Origin: an uncultured Bacteroidales bacterium
GTDB lineage: Bacteria > Bacteroidota > Bacteroidia > Bacteroidales > UBA932
Direction: 5' to 3'
Assembly (NCBI GenBank): GCA_944323805.1
Contig: CALUTW010000001.1
Location: 1-64,000 of the forward strand
Length of the DNA: 64,000 bases
Shown here: positions 44,673 to 52,499 of the stretch, one piece after another
Position numbering within the stretch: the stretch's first letter is position 1
Layout of the letters: each line of letters opens with the position of its first letter
Made by a program: the position numbers and the translations under genes
The notes under the pieces: model-generated
Database searches by the model: none
Told to the model about the DNA's origin: nothing
What the model saw: the letters and a program-made list of their open reading frames with translations, nothing else

Positions 44673-44698
44673 TTTTATCTGTATATATGATTCCTTTA

Positions 44699-45955
44699 CT
44701 ATTTATAGCCAAGCTTCCGTTCCATCCTGTCGTTCTGCCGGATGGTCTTCTGCACATCCCTTTCGAGAGCCGGTGTAATATCCTTGCATGTCTTGTGGCA
44801 TGCCATTTCGAGTGAATACATCCTGCCTATGCAGAAGTTGGTATGTTCGCATCCGCTGCAGCAGTCGGCATCTGCCTTCATCTTGTTGACGAAGTCAGTA
44901 TCCTCAAGCACTGCCCGTCCCATCTGGAGCATCTGGAATCCGCTGTCAATTACCTTGTCGGCATCCTTGCGGGTAGTGACGCCTCCGACATATACAAGCG
45001 GCATGTCGGGAAGTTCCTTTCTGAACTTGAGTGCATCTTCAAGGAAGTACAGTCTCTTGAAAGGCACTGTAGGCGATACAATCTTTCCGCCTATCATCAC
45101 GCCGATTTTCAGCCACCACTGGCTCAGAGGCATGTAATGGGCTATGGCTTTCTTCGGGAACTGTCCTCTCATCACATACATCGGGGCGCGGCTGACAAAT
45201 CCTCCTGACAGCACGAGGGCATCAGCCCCGCATCTCTGAAGTTCCTTTGCCACCTCTATGCTTTCGTCAATCTCCATTCCTCCCTTGAAGCCGTCCCGAG
45301 TGTTCATCTTGACGAAAATCGCCACTTTCCCCTTGCCGGCTTCAGTGACAGCTTTCATGCACCTTCTCATGAAGCGCATCCTGTTGTCAAGCGAGCCTCC
45401 GTATTCGTCTTTCCTGTGGTTGGTGTACGGGGAGAGGAATTGGGATATGAGATACCCGTGCCCGGCATGAATCTCCACTGCATCGAACCCTGCCTTGATG
45501 GCCAGACGCACCGCATTGCCGTATGCTTCAACCACCTCGTCTATTTCTTGCCGTGTCATCCTGTGGACGAAAGTAGGGGAGTAGAGGTTGAATCCCCTGC
45601 TTGCCCCGTATGGAGTACACCCGCAGATCCTCTTGTGCGACATGTTCCCGCAGTGCCCGAGCTGGATGGATGCCTTTGCGCCTTCTGCATGGATGGCATC
45701 GGTAAGTCTTTTGAGCTCCGGGACAATCTCTTCCCTCATCCATAGCTGCCGCTCGAACGACAGCCCGCTTTTGCACACGGCTGCATATGCGATTGTGGTC
45801 ATTCCTATGCCGCCTCTTGCTACGGCAGTATGGTAGTCGAAAAGTGATTTTGACGGCGAATTATGCTCGCACATGCCTTCAAATGCAGCAGAACGTATCG
45901 TTCTGTTCCGTAATTCAAGAGGCCCTATCCTATAAGGGGTAAAAAGTTCACTCAT
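44699..45955 (-). CDS. Old-yellow-enzyme-type NADH:flavin oxidoreductase
   Basis: FMN-binding TIM barrel of 418 residues. AVEIHAGHGYLISQFLSPYTNHRKDEYGGSLDNR is the classic substrate and flavin segment (about 170-205). The C-terminus has a cysteine cluster CCSGCEHTNFC (about 363) that could hold an iron-sulfur cluster. The FAD/NAD domain of BaiCD/BaiH-type enzymes is absent, so this is a short form. Family members reduce activated C=C bonds, including the 4-ene of 3-oxosteroids. The steroid 5-alpha-reductase gene lies directly upstream on the same strand, so a joint role in steroid or bile-acid reduction is likely but inferred. Confidence 0.88.
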   Translation of the reverse strand: MSELFTPYRIGPLELRNRTIRSAAFEGMCEHNSPSKSLFDYHTAVARGGIGMTTIAYAAVCKSGLSFERQLWMREEIVPELKRLTDAIHAEGAKASIQLGHCGNMSHKRICGCTPYGASRGFNLYSPTFVHRMTRQEIDEVVEAYGNAVRLAIKAGFDAVEIHAGHGYLISQFLSPYTNHRKDEYGGSLDNRMRFMRRCMKAVTEAGKGKVAIFVKMNTRDGFKGGMEIDESIEVAKELQRCGADALVLSGGFVSRAPMYVMRGQFPKKAIAHYMPLSQWWLKIGVMIGGKIVSPTVPFKRLYFLEDALKFRKELPDMPLVYVGGVTTRKDADKVIDSGFQMLQMGRAVLEDTDFVNKMKADADCCSGCEHTNFCIGRMYSLEMACHKTCKDITPALERDVQKTIRQNDRMERKLGYK

Positions 45956-45972
45956 CGTGTCTGTATCGTTTC

Positions 45973-45989
45973 TGTCCGTGTCACGGACA
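45973..45989. promoter_or_regulatory. 17-base perfect palindrome before the flavin reductase gene
   Basis: TGTCCGTG and CACGGACA flank a single base. The site lies 18 bases before the reductase start, between two co-directional genes. With no T-run and a one-base centre it looks more like a binding site for a dimeric protein than a terminator. Confidence 0.45.
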
Positions 45990-46031
45990 CAGTTGAATCT
46001 TATTCTGTAATATCCTTGAAGTGGCTTTTTT

Positions 46032-46811
46032 TTACCATATGAACGGAATCAGGTGCTTCTTGTGGAGTTCCCTGTATTCGTCCCCGAATTCCTCTTCGTA
46101 TCGTGCCGTCAGGGCCTTTGCTCTCGGAGCAAGGTTGGCGAATGTCCATACCGCGAAAAGGATGCCGGCAGGAGACCAGGTAAGGATTGCATATCCTACC
46201 CATTCCGTAAGCTCCCCGAAATAGTTTGCGGAGGTCACATATTTGTACAGTCCTTTCCTCGGGATGTAGTGCCGTGTGTCTCCAGGCTTGCGCAGATGCC
46301 TTATCACGTAGTCCGAGTCAAGGTTTATCAGCATGCCGGCAAGGAAAAGGAGGGTGCCGATGATGAATTGTGGAGACGCGAGCCAATCTATGGCATATTT
46401 GCCTGCCGGAGCATACCTGAAGAGCCATTCCCCTATGAAGTATGAGTTCATGGAATTGAATATGAAGCCCATGGCGATTATGGCTACAGGCATTGTCCCC
46501 TTTCCTCTTATAAGCATCGGGAATATGAAAGACCTCTGGAAATAATGTACAAGGAACAGTCCAGCCATTATATATAGCACCAGGCTGCTGTTGCCTGTGT
46601 CGCTGCCGGAGACAGCATAGCGGACCGTGTACAGCAGCATGAACAGGAATGCTGGACACTCCATTATTATCCAGCCTGTCCTGTTGCTTATTTTGGGTCC
46701 CCATTTCCCGTTGCCGAGGTATCCGTACCCTGCCTTGAAGAAGAACAGGGCGATGAATACTATCACGGCCAGCACTGTCATTGCACCCATCAACAGAAAA
46801 TATGTTTCCAT
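46032..46811 (-). CDS. Steroid 5-alpha-reductase family protein
   Basis: Polytopic membrane enzyme of 259 residues with about seven hydrophobic segments. It strongly resembles animal SRD5A1, also 259 residues. LVHYFQRSFIFP (near 88) and E51 correspond to the catalytic Tyr/Glu pair. INLDSDYVIRHLRKPGDT, then IPRKGLYKYVTSANYFGE and LTEWVGYAI form the NADPH-binding C-terminus, and the last residues read HLIPFIW. It would reduce the 4-ene of a 3-oxosteroid to the 5-alpha product. It heads a two-gene unit with the flavin reductase. Lipid enoyl reduction is the main alternative. Confidence 0.9.
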   Translation of the reverse strand: METYFLLMGAMTVLAVIVFIALFFFKAGYGYLGNGKWGPKISNRTGWIIMECPAFLFMLLYTVRYAVSGSDTGNSSLVLYIMAGLFLVHYFQRSFIFPMLIRGKGTMPVAIIAMGFIFNSMNSYFIGEWLFRYAPAGKYAIDWLASPQFIIGTLLFLAGMLINLDSDYVIRHLRKPGDTRHYIPRKGLYKYVTSANYFGELTEWVGYAILTWSPAGILFAVWTFANLAPRAKALTARYEEEFGDEYRELHKKHLIPFIW

Positions 46812-46846
46812 AACGGTTCCTTCACGTTTAAATTAAATACAAACTG

Positions 46847-46875
46847 CAAATTTACTAAACGATTTGGATAATCAA
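46847..46875 (-). promoter_or_regulatory. Promoter of the steroid reductase pair
   Basis: Minus strand TTG (46873-46875), 18 bases, TAAATTTG (46847-46854). Confidence 0.7.
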
Positions 46876-46949
46876 TGAATTTTCTTCCTATAAGATACCA
46901 CACATGCATTCTATGCGGATAAAGATTTTTTCAAATCAGTTTTTTTGCC

Positions 46950-46957
46950 TACTTTTG
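46950..46957 (+). promoter_or_regulatory. -7 element of pyrG
   Basis: TACTTTTG, 24 bases before the pyrG start. The -33 region is a T-rich run rather than a clear TTG. Confidence 0.5.
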
Positions 46958-46980
46958 TGCCCCTGAAAAACCATAGAATC

Positions 46981-48642
46981 ATGAATACAAAATATGTCTT
47001 CGTTTCAGGCGGCGTAGCTTCTTCGCTGGGTAAAGGTATCATATCTGCATCATTGGCAAAGCTTCTTCAGGCAAGGGGATTGCGTGTGACTATCCAGAAG
47101 TTTGACCCATATATAAATATCGACCCCGGGACCCTGAACCCGTATGAGCACGGCGAGTGCTATGTGACCGAAGACGGGGCGGAGACAGACCTTGACCTCG
47201 GGCATTACGAGAGGTTTCTCGGAGTCCATACGTCAAGGGCCAATAATGTGACTACTGGCCGTATATACAATTCGGTCATCAAGAGGGAAAGGGAAGGTGC
47301 CTACCTCGGAAAGACCGTCCAGATAGTCCCTCATATCACTGACGAGATCAAGAGGAGGATGCTTCTGCTCGGGAAGTCCGGAAAATATGACATAATTATC
47401 ACAGAGATAGGCGGTACTGTCGGAGATATGGAGTCGGAGCCGTTCATCGAGGCTGTCCGCCAGCTCCAGTGGGAGCTTCCCGAGGAGGATTGCGTGACAA
47501 TACATTTGACCCTTGTGCCGTATCTCAGTGCGGCAAAGGAGCTCAAGACCAAGCCGACACAGCATTCAGTACAGATGCTGCAGCAGAACGGTGTTCAGCC
47601 GGATATCATTGTATGCCGTACTGAGCACAAGCTTACACCTGAGATAAGGAGGAAAGTGGCGCTTTTCTGCAATGTCAAGCCAGGTCATGTGATAGAGTCG
47701 ATGGATGCCGAGTCAATCTATGCGGTGCCTCTTAACATGAAGGCCGAGAAGCTCGACCAGCTCGTCATCGACCATTTCGGAATCAAGAACCTGCCGGACC
47801 CGGACCTGACAGAATGGAACAAGTTCCTCAACAAGCTTTTCCATCCGAAGTCGGAGGTAGATATCGCCCTTGTCGGCAAATATGTCGAGCTCCAGGATGC
47901 CTATAAGTCAATCCTTGAGTCATTTGTCCATGCCGGGGCCGCCAATGAATGCAAGGTAAATGTCCACAGCATCCACAGTGAATTCCTTGATGCCGGCAAT
48001 GTGGAAGAGAATCTCGGGTCAATGGACGGCATACTTGTCGCCCCGGGATTCGGGGAGCGAGGGCTGGAAGGCAAGGTGCTTGCAATAAGGTATGCCCGTG
48101 AGCATAATGTGCCGTTCTTCGGCATATGCCTCGGAATGCAGATGGCTGTGGTGGAATTTGCCCGTGACGTGCTCGGACTTAAGGATGCCGTGTCGACAGA
48201 AGTCAATCCTTCGACTCCGGTGCCGATTATTGACCTTATGGAGGACCAGAAGAGTACCACTATCAAAGGTGGCACCATGAGGCTTGGAGCATATGACTGC
48301 AAGGTGGAGAAAGGCTCTCTTGCATATAAGATATACGGATCTGAAATGATTTCCGAACGCCACCGTCACAGATACGAGTTCAATAACGAGTACCTGCCTA
48401 TGGTGGAGGCCGCCGGGATGAAGGCGACAGGAAAGAATCCGGAGACCGGGCTTGTCGAGATAGTCGAGATTCCTGATCATCCGTTCTTCATCGGAGTCCA
48501 GTTCCATCCTGAGCTCAAGAGCACTCCGGAGCATCCTCAGCCGATTTTCGTAGCTTTTGTAAAGGCTTCGATGAAGTATCGTGCCGGGCATCATGCTGCA
48601 AAGGATGCTGCCGTACCGCAGAAGACGGACAGTCAGGAATAG
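46981..48642 (+). CDS. pyrG: CTP synthase
   Basis: Glutamine-dependent enzyme of 553 residues making CTP from UTP. The N-terminal synthetase opens KYVFVSGGVASSLGKGI with the P-loop, followed by KFDPYINIDPGTLNPYEHGE. The C-terminal class I glutaminase has its nucleophile in FGICLGMQ (near 382) and its His-Glu pair in QFHPELKS. The start at 46981 is the conserved opening. The glutaminyl cyclase gene follows 7 bases later. Confidence 0.97.
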   Translation: MNTKYVFVSGGVASSLGKGIISASLAKLLQARGLRVTIQKFDPYINIDPGTLNPYEHGECYVTEDGAETDLDLGHYERFLGVHTSRANNVTTGRIYNSVIKREREGAYLGKTVQIVPHITDEIKRRMLLLGKSGKYDIIITEIGGTVGDMESEPFIEAVRQLQWELPEEDCVTIHLTLVPYLSAAKELKTKPTQHSVQMLQQNGVQPDIIVCRTEHKLTPEIRRKVALFCNVKPGHVIESMDAESIYAVPLNMKAEKLDQLVIDHFGIKNLPDPDLTEWNKFLNKLFHPKSEVDIALVGKYVELQDAYKSILESFVHAGAANECKVNVHSIHSEFLDAGNVEENLGSMDGILVAPGFGERGLEGKVLAIRYAREHNVPFFGICLGMQMAVVEFARDVLGLKDAVSTEVNPSTPVPIIDLMEDQKSTTIKGGTMRLGAYDCKVEKGSLAYKIYGSEMISERHRHRYEFNNEYLPMVEAAGMKATGKNPETGLVEIVEIPDHPFFIGVQFHPELKSTPEHPQPIFVAFVKASMKYRAGHHAAKDAAVPQKTDSQE

Positions 48643-48648
48643 AAATCT

Positions 48649-49428
48649 ATGGGGAATCATACGGGAAAATACCTGTCACTTGTCGTCGCCATGGTAATGG
48701 CGACGGCCCTCTTTTCCATGCCTGCCTCGGCTGCAGTGAAAAGCTACAGGGTCAGAATCGTGAAGGAATATCCGCATGATACATCATCCTATACTCAGGG
48801 ATTGTTTTTCTGCGACGGCCAGCTGTATGAAAGTACCGGCCAGTATGGACTTTCCACTTTCCGGAAGGTGGATATCGGAACAGGCAAGCCTCTCAGGAGG
48901 CTGGACTTCAACAGGAAATATTTCATCGAGGGGTCTGTCGTGCTGGACAATGACCTGTATGTTCTGACGTGGAGTAACCGTGTGGTCTTCATCTATGATT
49001 TCCCTTCTCTCGAATACAAGGCTACCAGGTCCTATCCTCGTGAGGGATGGGGACTTACAACAGACGGTACTCAGCTTATAGCCAGCGACGGCTCTGCTTC
49101 CCTGTATTTCATGACTCCGGACCTGCAGGTGCGTAGACGCGTTACCGTCAGGCTTGCCGGCCGTCCCATGCGCTTTCTCAACGAACTTGAGTACATCGAC
49201 GGCAGGATATGGGCGAATGTATACACCAGCGATCTCATTCTGGTCATCGATCCTGACAGCGGCAATGTGGAGGCAACCATAGATTGCAGCGGTCTCCTTC
49301 CGGATTCTCTCCGGACCACGTCTACGGATGTCCTGAACGGTATCGCTTACGACAAGTCCACCGGCAAGATATACCTTACGGGCAAGAACTGGCCCCGTCT
49401 TTATGAAGTGCGGCTGGAGGAGAAATGA
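48649..49428 (+). CDS. Glutaminyl-peptide cyclotransferase (plant-type)
   Basis: Exported enzyme of 259 residues with a signal peptide ending near residue 28 (MPASAA). The mature part is a five-bladed beta-propeller of the plant/bacterial glutaminyl cyclase family, with YTQGLFF, YESTGQYG and the LNELEYIDGRIWANVY block. It turns N-terminal glutamine into pyroglutamate. In this phylum many secreted proteins start with glutamine after signal cleavage, which would supply substrate. It is co-directional with pyrG. Confidence 0.9.
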   Translation: MGNHTGKYLSLVVAMVMATALFSMPASAAVKSYRVRIVKEYPHDTSSYTQGLFFCDGQLYESTGQYGLSTFRKVDIGTGKPLRRLDFNRKYFIEGSVVLDNDLYVLTWSNRVVFIYDFPSLEYKATRSYPREGWGLTTDGTQLIASDGSASLYFMTPDLQVRRRVTVRLAGRPMRFLNELEYIDGRIWANVYTSDLILVIDPDSGNVEATIDCSGLLPDSLRTTSTDVLNGIAYDKSTGKIYLTGKNWPRLYEVRLEEK

Positions 49429-49574
49429 TTAATGTCCCTGTGCTTTTCAGAAAGCAGCAAAAAAAAGAAATTTTCACAAAAAAGAGAAAATTTTTGAAAA
49501 GATTCAGAAAAATCTCTTCCCCATACCTTGTTTAAAGGCATGAGTCAATGTATTTTAGTCGAAAAAAGAGATAT

Positions 49575-50681
49575 ATGGCTAATTGTATTGACCATCTGGA
49601 GAGACAGAAAAGGTATGTGGATATTCTTACGGATGCCGGCTTCAAGGCTGTATTCGGGGAAGAGAGGAACAGCGATGTGCTGATGGATCTCCTTAATATT
49701 ATTCTTCCACGGGAAAGGCGGGTGAAAGCCATTTCCTACATGACGACAGAGATGCCGCAGTTTTCCCCATCCAGAAAGAATGTGCGTCTGGATTTGAGGT
49801 GCAAGGGCGAGGACGGGACAGTCTTCATCGTGGAAGTGCAGTGCTACAGGCAGTCCAATTTCTTCAAGAGATGCGTCCTGTATGCGGCGAAGTCATATGA
49901 TTCCGGTTCTCTTTCGGGAGACTTGCAGAAGTATGATTTGCCTCCTGTATATTTTATCGGCCTGTTGTCAGGAGACATGCAGAGATTTCAGAATGCCCCG
50001 GACAATGAATCCGGAGAAGGTCCTGTGCTCGAATACACATTCAGGGAAAAAATCACGCATAAGGTTCCTGACGAGACAATAATGATTATCTTTGTAGAGC
50101 TGAACAGATTCCGGAAAAGACTGGATGAATGTACAACTTTGTTTGACAAGTGGTGTTATTCGCTCAAACATGTCGGCACTCTGGATAGTTTGCCTGAAGA
50201 TTTGCGACTGAAGGCATTTGAACGGTTTTTCTCCGCCTGTGAAATAGCAAGGTTAAGTCCGGAAGTAAAACTCACATACGAAAAGGATATGATTACAGAG
50301 CAGGACTATTACAACATTATTGAGACAGCCAGGGAGGAAGGATTGGCCTTGGGTCGCTCCGAGGGTCGTAAAGAAGGCAGAGAGGAAGGCAGAGAAGAGG
50401 GTCGTAAAGAAGGCAGAGAAGAAGGCAGAGAAGAAGGCAGAGAAGAGGGTCGTAAAGAAGGCAGAGAAGAAGGCAGAGAAGAAGGCAGAGAAGAGGGTCG
50501 TAAAGAAGGCAGAGAGGAAGGTCGTGCAGAAGGACATAAAGAGGGCAGGGAGGAAGGTTTGAAGGCCGGCCGCAGGGAGGCAATCATTGATTTGGCGGAA
50601 AAGATGAAAAGGCAAGGCCTGGATATGGATATTATCTGTGAGACTACCGGGCTTACGAAAGAGGAAATAGCTTTATTGTAG
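49575..50681 (+). CDS. Rpn/PD-(D/E)XK nuclease family protein with EGR repeats
   Basis: Protein of 368 residues of the PD-(D/E)XK family often labelled 'transposase' or Rpn. The N-terminal nuclease fold (about 1-200) has FKAVFGEE, then the catalytic run VRLDLRCKGED and FIVEVQCY, giving the D-(x)n-ExQ pattern. From about residue 255 it becomes a run of four-residue units of type GREE or GRKE up to about 325, then a short helical end (LAEKMKRQGLDMDIICETTGLTKEEI). It is flanked by AT-rich, gene-poor sequence, unlike the rest of the window. No inverted repeats of an insertion sequence are visible. Confidence 0.85.
   Translation: MANCIDHLERQKRYVDILTDAGFKAVFGEERNSDVLMDLLNIILPRERRVKAISYMTTEMPQFSPSRKNVRLDLRCKGEDGTVFIVEVQCYRQSNFFKRCVLYAAKSYDSGSLSGDLQKYDLPPVYFIGLLSGDMQRFQNAPDNESGEGPVLEYTFREKITHKVPDETIMIIFVELNRFRKRLDECTTLFDKWCYSLKHVGTLDSLPEDLRLKAFERFFSACEIARLSPEVKLTYEKDMITEQDYYNIIETAREEGLALGRSEGRKEGREEGREEGRKEGREEGREEGREEGRKEGREEGREEGREEGRKEGREEGRAEGHKEGREEGLKAGRREAIIDLAEKMKRQGLDMDIICETTGLTKEEIALL
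50364..50555 (+). repeat. In-frame 12/48-base tandem repeats
   Basis: The base unit is 12 bases (GGCAGAGAAGAA), coding Gly-Arg-Glu-Glu. A 48-base super-unit, opening with GGTCGTAAAGAA, is repeated exactly at 50400-50447 and 50448-50495. A shorter 36-base copy precedes it at 50364 and a decayed copy begins at 50496. The exact identity of the two long copies, including wobble bases, points to a recent duplication. Confidence 0.9.
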
Positions 50682-50784
50682 TGACCTGATCATTTTTTTA
50701 CAATCTCTTTCCCTTTTCCCTCCTATGCCATGTACAGTTCATCCCATGGAAAATCCGTAAGCAGTTTCTGCACGCCTCCGTGAG

Positions 50785-50792
50785 TATCTTTG
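50785..50792 (+). promoter_or_regulatory. -7 element of the glycine-rich protein gene
   Basis: TATCTTTG, 34 bases before the start codon; the upstream element is weak. Confidence 0.5.
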
Positions 50793-50826
50793 CAATGGTT
50801 CAGTATAATTTAGATGTGTTCATATT

Positions 50827-51405
50827 ATGAGGTACTGCATTTTGATTCTTGTTTCAGCTGTGTCGTTGCTTGCAGCAGGTATTTCTGCTCATGCACAATA
50901 CAACGATGTGTACCGGCATGGTGCCGATTTCTATTCAGACGGGGAGAAACTCTCATTGGAGCAGGTCTGTGCCTTGATGGATGATACTGATGCCTTGACG
51001 GTATCCGATATAGAGAGATACCAGAGAGGGTTCAGGACCGGTAAGGGACTTCTTATCGGCTTCGGTTCACTGACAGGCGCCGGACTGCTGACATTGGGTG
51101 TCGGAGCGGTCGGTGTCATGGTCGAGGCCATTGCTGCCGGGGTCGGGACCGTAATGATAGGACCGCTGTTCGCCATCGGCGGACAAAGTCCTGAAATTTC
51201 TTTTGACAGCAAGTTTTCAGGTGTGGCAATCGGAGGCCTGTGCGCCACGTGCGCAGGAATTGTCGGGCTTGCGGCAGGGACAGGCGTGCTCTGCGTGAAT
51301 AAGAAACATCTGAATAATGTGGCCGATTCATGCAACCGTACGCAGGACGTCCGGCTGTCTCTGGGTGTCCAGCAATATGGGTTCGGGATTTCAGTCGGTT
51401 TCTGA
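50827..51405 (+). CDS. Hypothetical exported glycine-rich protein
   Basis: Protein of 192 residues with a signal peptide (MRYCILILVSAVSLLAAGISAHA). A short polar domain is followed by two glycine- and alanine-rich hydrophobic segments (about 73-100 and 133-160), each able to span a membrane, and a C-terminal beta-like tail ending VGF. I do not recognise the family. It is transcribed alone and closed by a very strong hairpin. Confidence 0.7.
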   Translation: MRYCILILVSAVSLLAAGISAHAQYNDVYRHGADFYSDGEKLSLEQVCALMDDTDALTVSDIERYQRGFRTGKGLLIGFGSLTGAGLLTLGVGAVGVMVEAIAAGVGTVMIGPLFAIGGQSPEISFDSKFSGVAIGGLCATCAGIVGLAAGTGVLCVNKKHLNNVADSCNRTQDVRLSLGVQQYGFGISVGF

Positions 51406-51699
51406 GGGACAGACAAAGGTAATCTGTCGAGATTTAATGAAGCCTGCAGTCACTGCAGGCTTCATTCTGGTTAGTTAGCAGTATTTCCCTTTGGAAATTC
51501 GTGTTATTGAAATAGGTCAGTGGTTAGTATTTTGACCGCTGTTTCCGGCTGATGCCGGATTATGGTTTATGTAATTATATTACCTTAACCATTACAATCT
51601 TCAAATTTAGATATAGTTTTTATAAATGCAAAATTATTTTAAATAATTTGAAGAATTTCTTTATAAAGTATTACTTCAGGATGCGAAACAGATTAATGT
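51406..51699. other. Gene-free AT-rich interval
   Basis: After the terminator hairpin, about 230 bases of AT-rich sequence lead to the end of trmD on the other strand. Open frames here are short and without coding character. No RNA gene is recognised. Confidence 0.6.
51436..51466. terminator. Perfect 14-pair hairpin
   Basis: AATGAAGCCTGCAG and CTGCAGGCTTCATT flank a 3-base loop, 31 bases after the hypothetical gene. The stem is flanked by A on one side and T on the other, so it can work in both directions. Confidence 0.8.
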
Positions 51700-52377
51700 T
51701 TATTCGCCCAGAAGGTCCGGTCTCAGCCTGCGGGTCCTTTCTATGGACTGTTCGTCCTGCCATTCGCGTATCAGGCGGGGATTGCCGCTGAGCAGGACTT
51801 CAGGCACTTTCCATCCGTTGAATTCTGCCGGCCGCGTATATACCGGGGCGGACAGAAGCCCGTCCTGGAAGCTGTCACTGAGCGCGGATGTCTCGTCCGT
51901 GATGGCGCCTGGCAGAAGACGGACAATGGCATCGGCAACAATTGCAGCAGGTATTTCCCCTCCGCTGAGGACGTAGTCCCCGACAGATATCTCCCTTGTG
52001 ATGAGATGCTCGCGTATCCGGTGGTCAATCCCTTTATAGTGACCGCATAAAATGATGATATTCTCTTTCAGGGACAGTTCATTGGCCATTCCCTGGCTGA
52101 ATACGGCCCCGTCCGGAGACATGTATATGACCTCGTCATAGTCACGTTCCGCTTTTAGCTTCATGATCATATTGTAGACCGGCTCGACCATCAGGACCAT
52201 ACCTGCATCTCCCCCGTAGCTGTAGTCATCCACCTGAAGCCTCGGGCCTTTGCCGAATTCCCTCAGATTGTGGACATGGATTTCCACCAGTCCCTTGTTT
52301 ATTGCCCTGCCGACTATCGAATGGCTGAGCGGACTTTCAAGAAGCTCAGGTACTACAGAAATGATATCAATCCTCAT
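51700..52377 (-). CDS. trmD: tRNA (guanine-N1)-methyltransferase
   Basis: SPOUT methyltransferase of 225 residues that makes m1G37 in tRNA and so prevents +1 frameshifting. The knot motifs are [12 protein letters not shown] and [24 protein letters not shown] and the catalytic Asp in ALSDSFQDG are present. It is complete and transcribed alone, away from the DUF349 gene; the usual rimM-trmD-rplS cluster is not seen here. Confidence 0.96.
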   Translation of the reverse strand: MRIDIISVVPELLESPLSHSIVGRAINKGLVEIHVHNLREFGKGPRLQVDDYSYGGDAGMVLMVEPVYNMIMKLKAERDYDEVIYMSPDGAVFSQGMANELSLKENIIILCGHYKGIDHRIREHLITREISVGDYVLSGGEIPAAIVADAIVRLLPGAITDETSALSDSFQDGLLSAPVYTRPAEFNGWKVPEVLLSGNPRLIREWQDEQSIERTRRLRPDLLGE

Positions 52378-52420
52378 AATATCTTATCCAATATCTTATA
52401 ATGAACTGCAAAAATAGTGT

Positions 52421-52456
52421 TTTGATGAGAGTTTTACTAAAAAAATGGTATATTTG
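52421..52456 (+). promoter_or_regulatory. Promoter of the DUF349 gene
   Basis: TTTG (52421-52424), 24 bases, TATATTTG (52449-52456); spacing is at the long end. Confidence 0.55.
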
Positions 52457-52499
52457 CAGGCTGTAACTTTTTTAGAAACTAATTAGACGCCAATTAACC

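Noticed and set aside
44322-44698. Small plus-strand frames between the lipoprotein and the flavin reductase gene
   Set aside because: The interval is fully explained by RNase P RNA on the minus strand; the frames are shadows of it.
50364-50555. Possible CRISPR array because of regular repeats
   Set aside because: The repeats are contiguous, without spacers, keep a single reading frame and code Gly-Arg-Glu-Glu units within a longer gene.
49575-50681. Possible complete insertion sequence around the PD-(D/E)XK gene
   Set aside because: No terminal inverted repeats or target duplications were found in the flanks, and proteins of this family are usually not true DDE transposases.
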